Shown here piece by piece: positions 5,020 to 6,240 of a DNA stretch of 6,240 bases (position 1 is its first letter; each line of letters starts with the position of its first letter). The DNA is from Pseudomonadota bacterium (GTDB lineage: Bacteria; Pseudomonadota; Gammaproteobacteria; Acidiferrobacterales; UBA6901): positions 1 through 6,240 of the forward strand of contig JAJYEK010000203.1 in NCBI GenBank assembly GCA_021785795.1. Direction: 5' to 3'. Position numbers and translations under genes: made by a program. Below the pieces are notes generated by a model. It saw only the letters and a list, made by a program, of their open reading frames with translations. It did not search any database and was not told the DNA's origin.

Positions 5020-6177
5020 CTACCAGAGCGACAGCTGGCCGCCGCTCGCCGGCGGCCGGAAGGCGGCGGTATCGAGGTCCGCGTCGCGCCGCCCGAGGCC
5101 CAGACGGCGGCAGGCGCCATCGAAACGGCGCTCGATCAGATCCGCCAGTGCGCCCTCCCCGCGCATGCGCGATCCGAAGCGCGCATCGTCATCCCGGCCG
5201 CCGCGCGCCTGCCGCAGCAGGCTCAGCACGTGACCGGCCCGCAGCGGATAATGGCCGGCAAGCCATTCTTCGAACAGTCCGCGCACTTCATGAGGCAGGC
5301 GCAGCAGGCCGTAACCGGCCTCGCGGCAACCCGCGGCACCCGCGGCCTCGAGGATGCGCTCGATTTCCGCGTCATTGAGCCCCGGTATGACCGGCGCCAC
5401 CAGGACCCCGCTGGGAACCCCGGCCGCGGAGAGGGCCGCCAGCGCCGCGAGGCGGCGCTGCGGTGCGGCAGCGCGCGGCTCCATGCGGCGCGCGAGGATG
5501 CGATCCAGCGTGGTGACCGACACGAACACCTTCACCAGGCGCCGGGAGGCCATGCGCGCAAGCAGATCCAGATCGCGCTCCACCAGCGCCGACTTGGTCA
5601 CGATGGTGCAGGGGTGGCTGCACTCCTCCAGCAGCTCCAGCAGCGCGCGGGTGATGCGCCGGTGGCGTTCGATCGGCTGGTAGGGGTCGGTATTGGTGCC
5701 GAGAGCGATCGCCTGACAGCGATATCCAGGCCGCGACAGTTCGGCGCGCAGCACCTCTGCGGCATTGTCTTTGGCGTACAGCCGGCTTTCGAAGTCGAGC
5801 CCTGCGGACAGGCCGAGGTAGGGGTGCGTTGCCCGCGCATAGCAGTAGATGCAACCATGCTCGCAGCCGCGGTAGGAATTGACGGACTGGGCAAACGGCA
5901 GGTCCGGAGAGCGGTTACGGGTGATGATGCTGCGCGCCCGTTCCGTGGATACGACCGTCTGCAGTTCCGGTGCCGCCGCATCGGCCCCGGTCCAGCCGTC
6001 GTCCTCCGCGTTGTGGCGCAGGGCCTCGAAACGCGCTTCCGGGTTGCTGCACGCCCCGCGCCCGCGCCGCGCCGCCCCCAGGGGGTCGGCTGCCGCCACA
6101 CCTGCACAATCCTGTGTTCGCCGTTTCAAGGTCCGCCGTTCCGTCAGACCTACGCAAACCTGCTCATTGCTGAGCAA
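5020..6177 (-). CDS. PA0069-family radical SAM protein (SplB-related), function unknown
   Basis: The protein is 385 residues if translated from the TTG at 6177. The cluster motif CEHGCIYC (105-112, Cx3Cx2C) binds the [4Fe-4S] cluster used to cleave S-adenosylmethionine. GTNTDPYQPIE (160-170) and the N-terminal RRGRGACSNPEARFE and DDGW segments are typical of the PA0069/Rv2578c group, which is related to spore photoproduct lyase; no member's reaction is known to me. The TTG start is doubtful. An in-frame GTG at 6099-6097 (residue 27) gives a 359-residue protein that begins shortly before the conserved RGRG segment, as relatives do, and has AGGA about ten bases upstream. The extreme C-terminus is GGQLSLW (379-385), which resembles the QL[S/D]LF sliding-clamp-binding peptide. 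The gene is convergent with phosphoribulokinase and no partner gene is visible on its own strand. It is probably soluble and cytoplasmic; no signal peptide or membrane segment is seen. Confidence 0.88.
   Translation of the reverse strand: MLSNEQVCVGLTERRTLKRRTQDCAGVAAADPLGAARRGRGACSNPEARFEALRHNAEDDGWTGADAAAPELQTVVSTERARSIITRNRSPDLPFAQSVNSYRGCEHGCIYCYARATHPYLGLSAGLDFESRLYAKDNAAEVLRAELSRPGYRCQAIALGTNTDPYQPIERHRRITRALLELLEECSHPCTIVTKSALVERDLDLLARMASRRLVKVFVSVTTLDRILARRMEPRAAAPQRRLAALAALSAAGVPSGVLVAPVIPGLNDAEIERILEAAGAAGCREAGYGLLRLPHEVRGLFEEWLAGHYPLRAGHVLSLLRQARGGRDDDARFGSRMRGEGALADLIERRFDGACRRLGLGRRDADLDTAAFRPPASGGQLSLW
5037..5057 (+). terminator. GC hairpin downstream of phosphoribulokinase, inside the 3' end of the convergent gene
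   Basis: GGCCGCCG (5037-5044) and CGGCGGCC (5050-5057) form a perfect 8-bp stem with a 5-nt loop, 38 bp after the phosphoribulokinase stop. A smaller stem, GGCGC-CGGC-GCGCC (4999-5012), overlaps the end of that stop codon. Neither has a T-run. The larger one lies within the last codons of the radical SAM gene (the PPASGG segment), so it could also be a by-product of GC-rich coding sequence. Confidence 0.3.
6097..6099 (-). promoter_or_regulatory. Preferred alternative start codon (GTG) of the radical SAM gene
   Basis: GTG here shortens the protein by 26 residues and removes a Cys/Arg-rich leader not expected in the family. AGGA lies about ten bases upstream on the minus strand. The TTG at 6177 falls within the span of a 6-bp inverted repeat (6161-6176 plus one base), which looks more like a regulatory or leader region than coding sequence. 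Confidence 0.5.
6161..6176. repeat. Inverted repeat TGCTCA-TTGC-TGAGCA
   Basis: A perfect 6-bp stem closes a 4-nt loop (GCAA when read on the minus strand). It lies just upstream of or at the 5' edge of the radical SAM gene, 62 bp before the preferred GTG. It may be an operator or a leader hairpin. Confidence 0.4.
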
Positions 6178-6216
6178 ATCTGCCGCTGACTTCCTGCTTC
6201 GTCGAGGCCGGTTTCA

Positions 6217-6236
6217 CTCGGGTCTTGCGACCCGAG
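6217..6236. repeat. Perfect hairpin CTCGGGTC-TTGC-GACCCGAG at the window edge
   Basis: An 8-bp perfect stem closes a 4-nt loop. Read on the minus strand the loop is GCAA, a GNRA tetraloop, the same loop as in the inverted repeat 40 bp away. No T-run is visible on either side within the window. The stretch 6178-6240 contains no gene I can identify. The hairpin could be the terminator of a gene beyond the window, a leader element of the radical SAM gene, or a dispersed repeat. Confidence 0.45.
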
Positions 6237-6240
6237 CCAG

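Noticed and set aside
5230..6189. A 319-codon plus-strand frame across the radical SAM gene
   Set aside because: It lies antisense to a protein with the Cx3Cx2C cluster motif, and has Gln/Arg/Ala-rich low-information content with no motif.
6164..6240. A 24-codon open stretch on the minus strand ending in TGA at 6166-6164, possibly the end of a gene beyond the window and overlapping the TTG at 6177
   Set aside because: It is too short and unrecognisable to call, and the hairpins in it suggest non-coding DNA. Sequence to the right would decide.
1..6240. CRISPR arrays, insertion sequences, tRNA or rRNA genes, prophage or toxin-antitoxin genes
   Set aside because: Nothing resembling any of these was seen by eye on either strand. 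All stretches over 150 bp are either in recognised genes or in the two intergenic regions described.

Overview
The window is 6.2 kb of GC-rich, densely coding DNA. The gene set is soxB, thpR, htpX, a dual-CBS protein, a bacterial-type phosphoribulokinase, and a PA0069-type radical SAM protein. This combination points to a sulfur-oxidising, CO2-fixing chemolithoautotroph, most likely a gammaproteobacterium of the Chromatiales/Ectothiorhodospiraceae/Acidiferrobacterales kind. That placement is inferred from gene content and protein style. It has not been tested with a tree.

Layout: soxB (21-1760, +) is complete and probably closes a sox cluster lying to the left of the window. It converges on a two-gene minus-strand unit, htpX (2391-3272) followed by thpR (1832-2383 or from a GTG at 2344). 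A G+C hairpin at 1786-1815 lies between the converging ends. htpX diverges from a small CBS-pair protein (3466-3915, +) across 193 bp. That gap holds a good promoter for htpX that can be read as sigma70 or sigma32, and a -10-like element for the CBS gene. Each -10 element is followed directly by GGATCC in mirror orientation. A 211-bp gap (3916-4126) with an extended -10 and several hairpins leads into phosphoribulokinase (4127-4999, +). That gene converges, with a 20-bp gap, on the radical SAM gene (minus; stop at 5020, start at 6177 or more likely at a GTG at 6099). The last ~60 bp hold a hairpin and no gene I can identify.

How the genes fit together: SoxB releases sulfate from SoxY-bound thiosulfate intermediates in the periplasm, supplying electrons. 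Phosphoribulokinase makes ribulose-1,5-bisphosphate for RuBisCO, which is not in this window. HtpX is inner-membrane protein quality control, ThpR is RNA 2',3'-cyclic phosphate processing, and the CBS protein is a probable adenine-nucleotide sensor. The radical SAM protein is of unknown function and ends in a motif resembling a sliding-clamp-binding peptide. Apart from soxB and phosphoribulokinase belonging to one energy and carbon lifestyle, I see no dedicated multi-gene system. I did not find a convincing novel defence, mobile or biosynthetic system here. The points most worth following are the clamp-like C-terminus of the radical SAM protein, the structured leader before phosphoribulokinase, and the divergent htpX/CBS promoter region.
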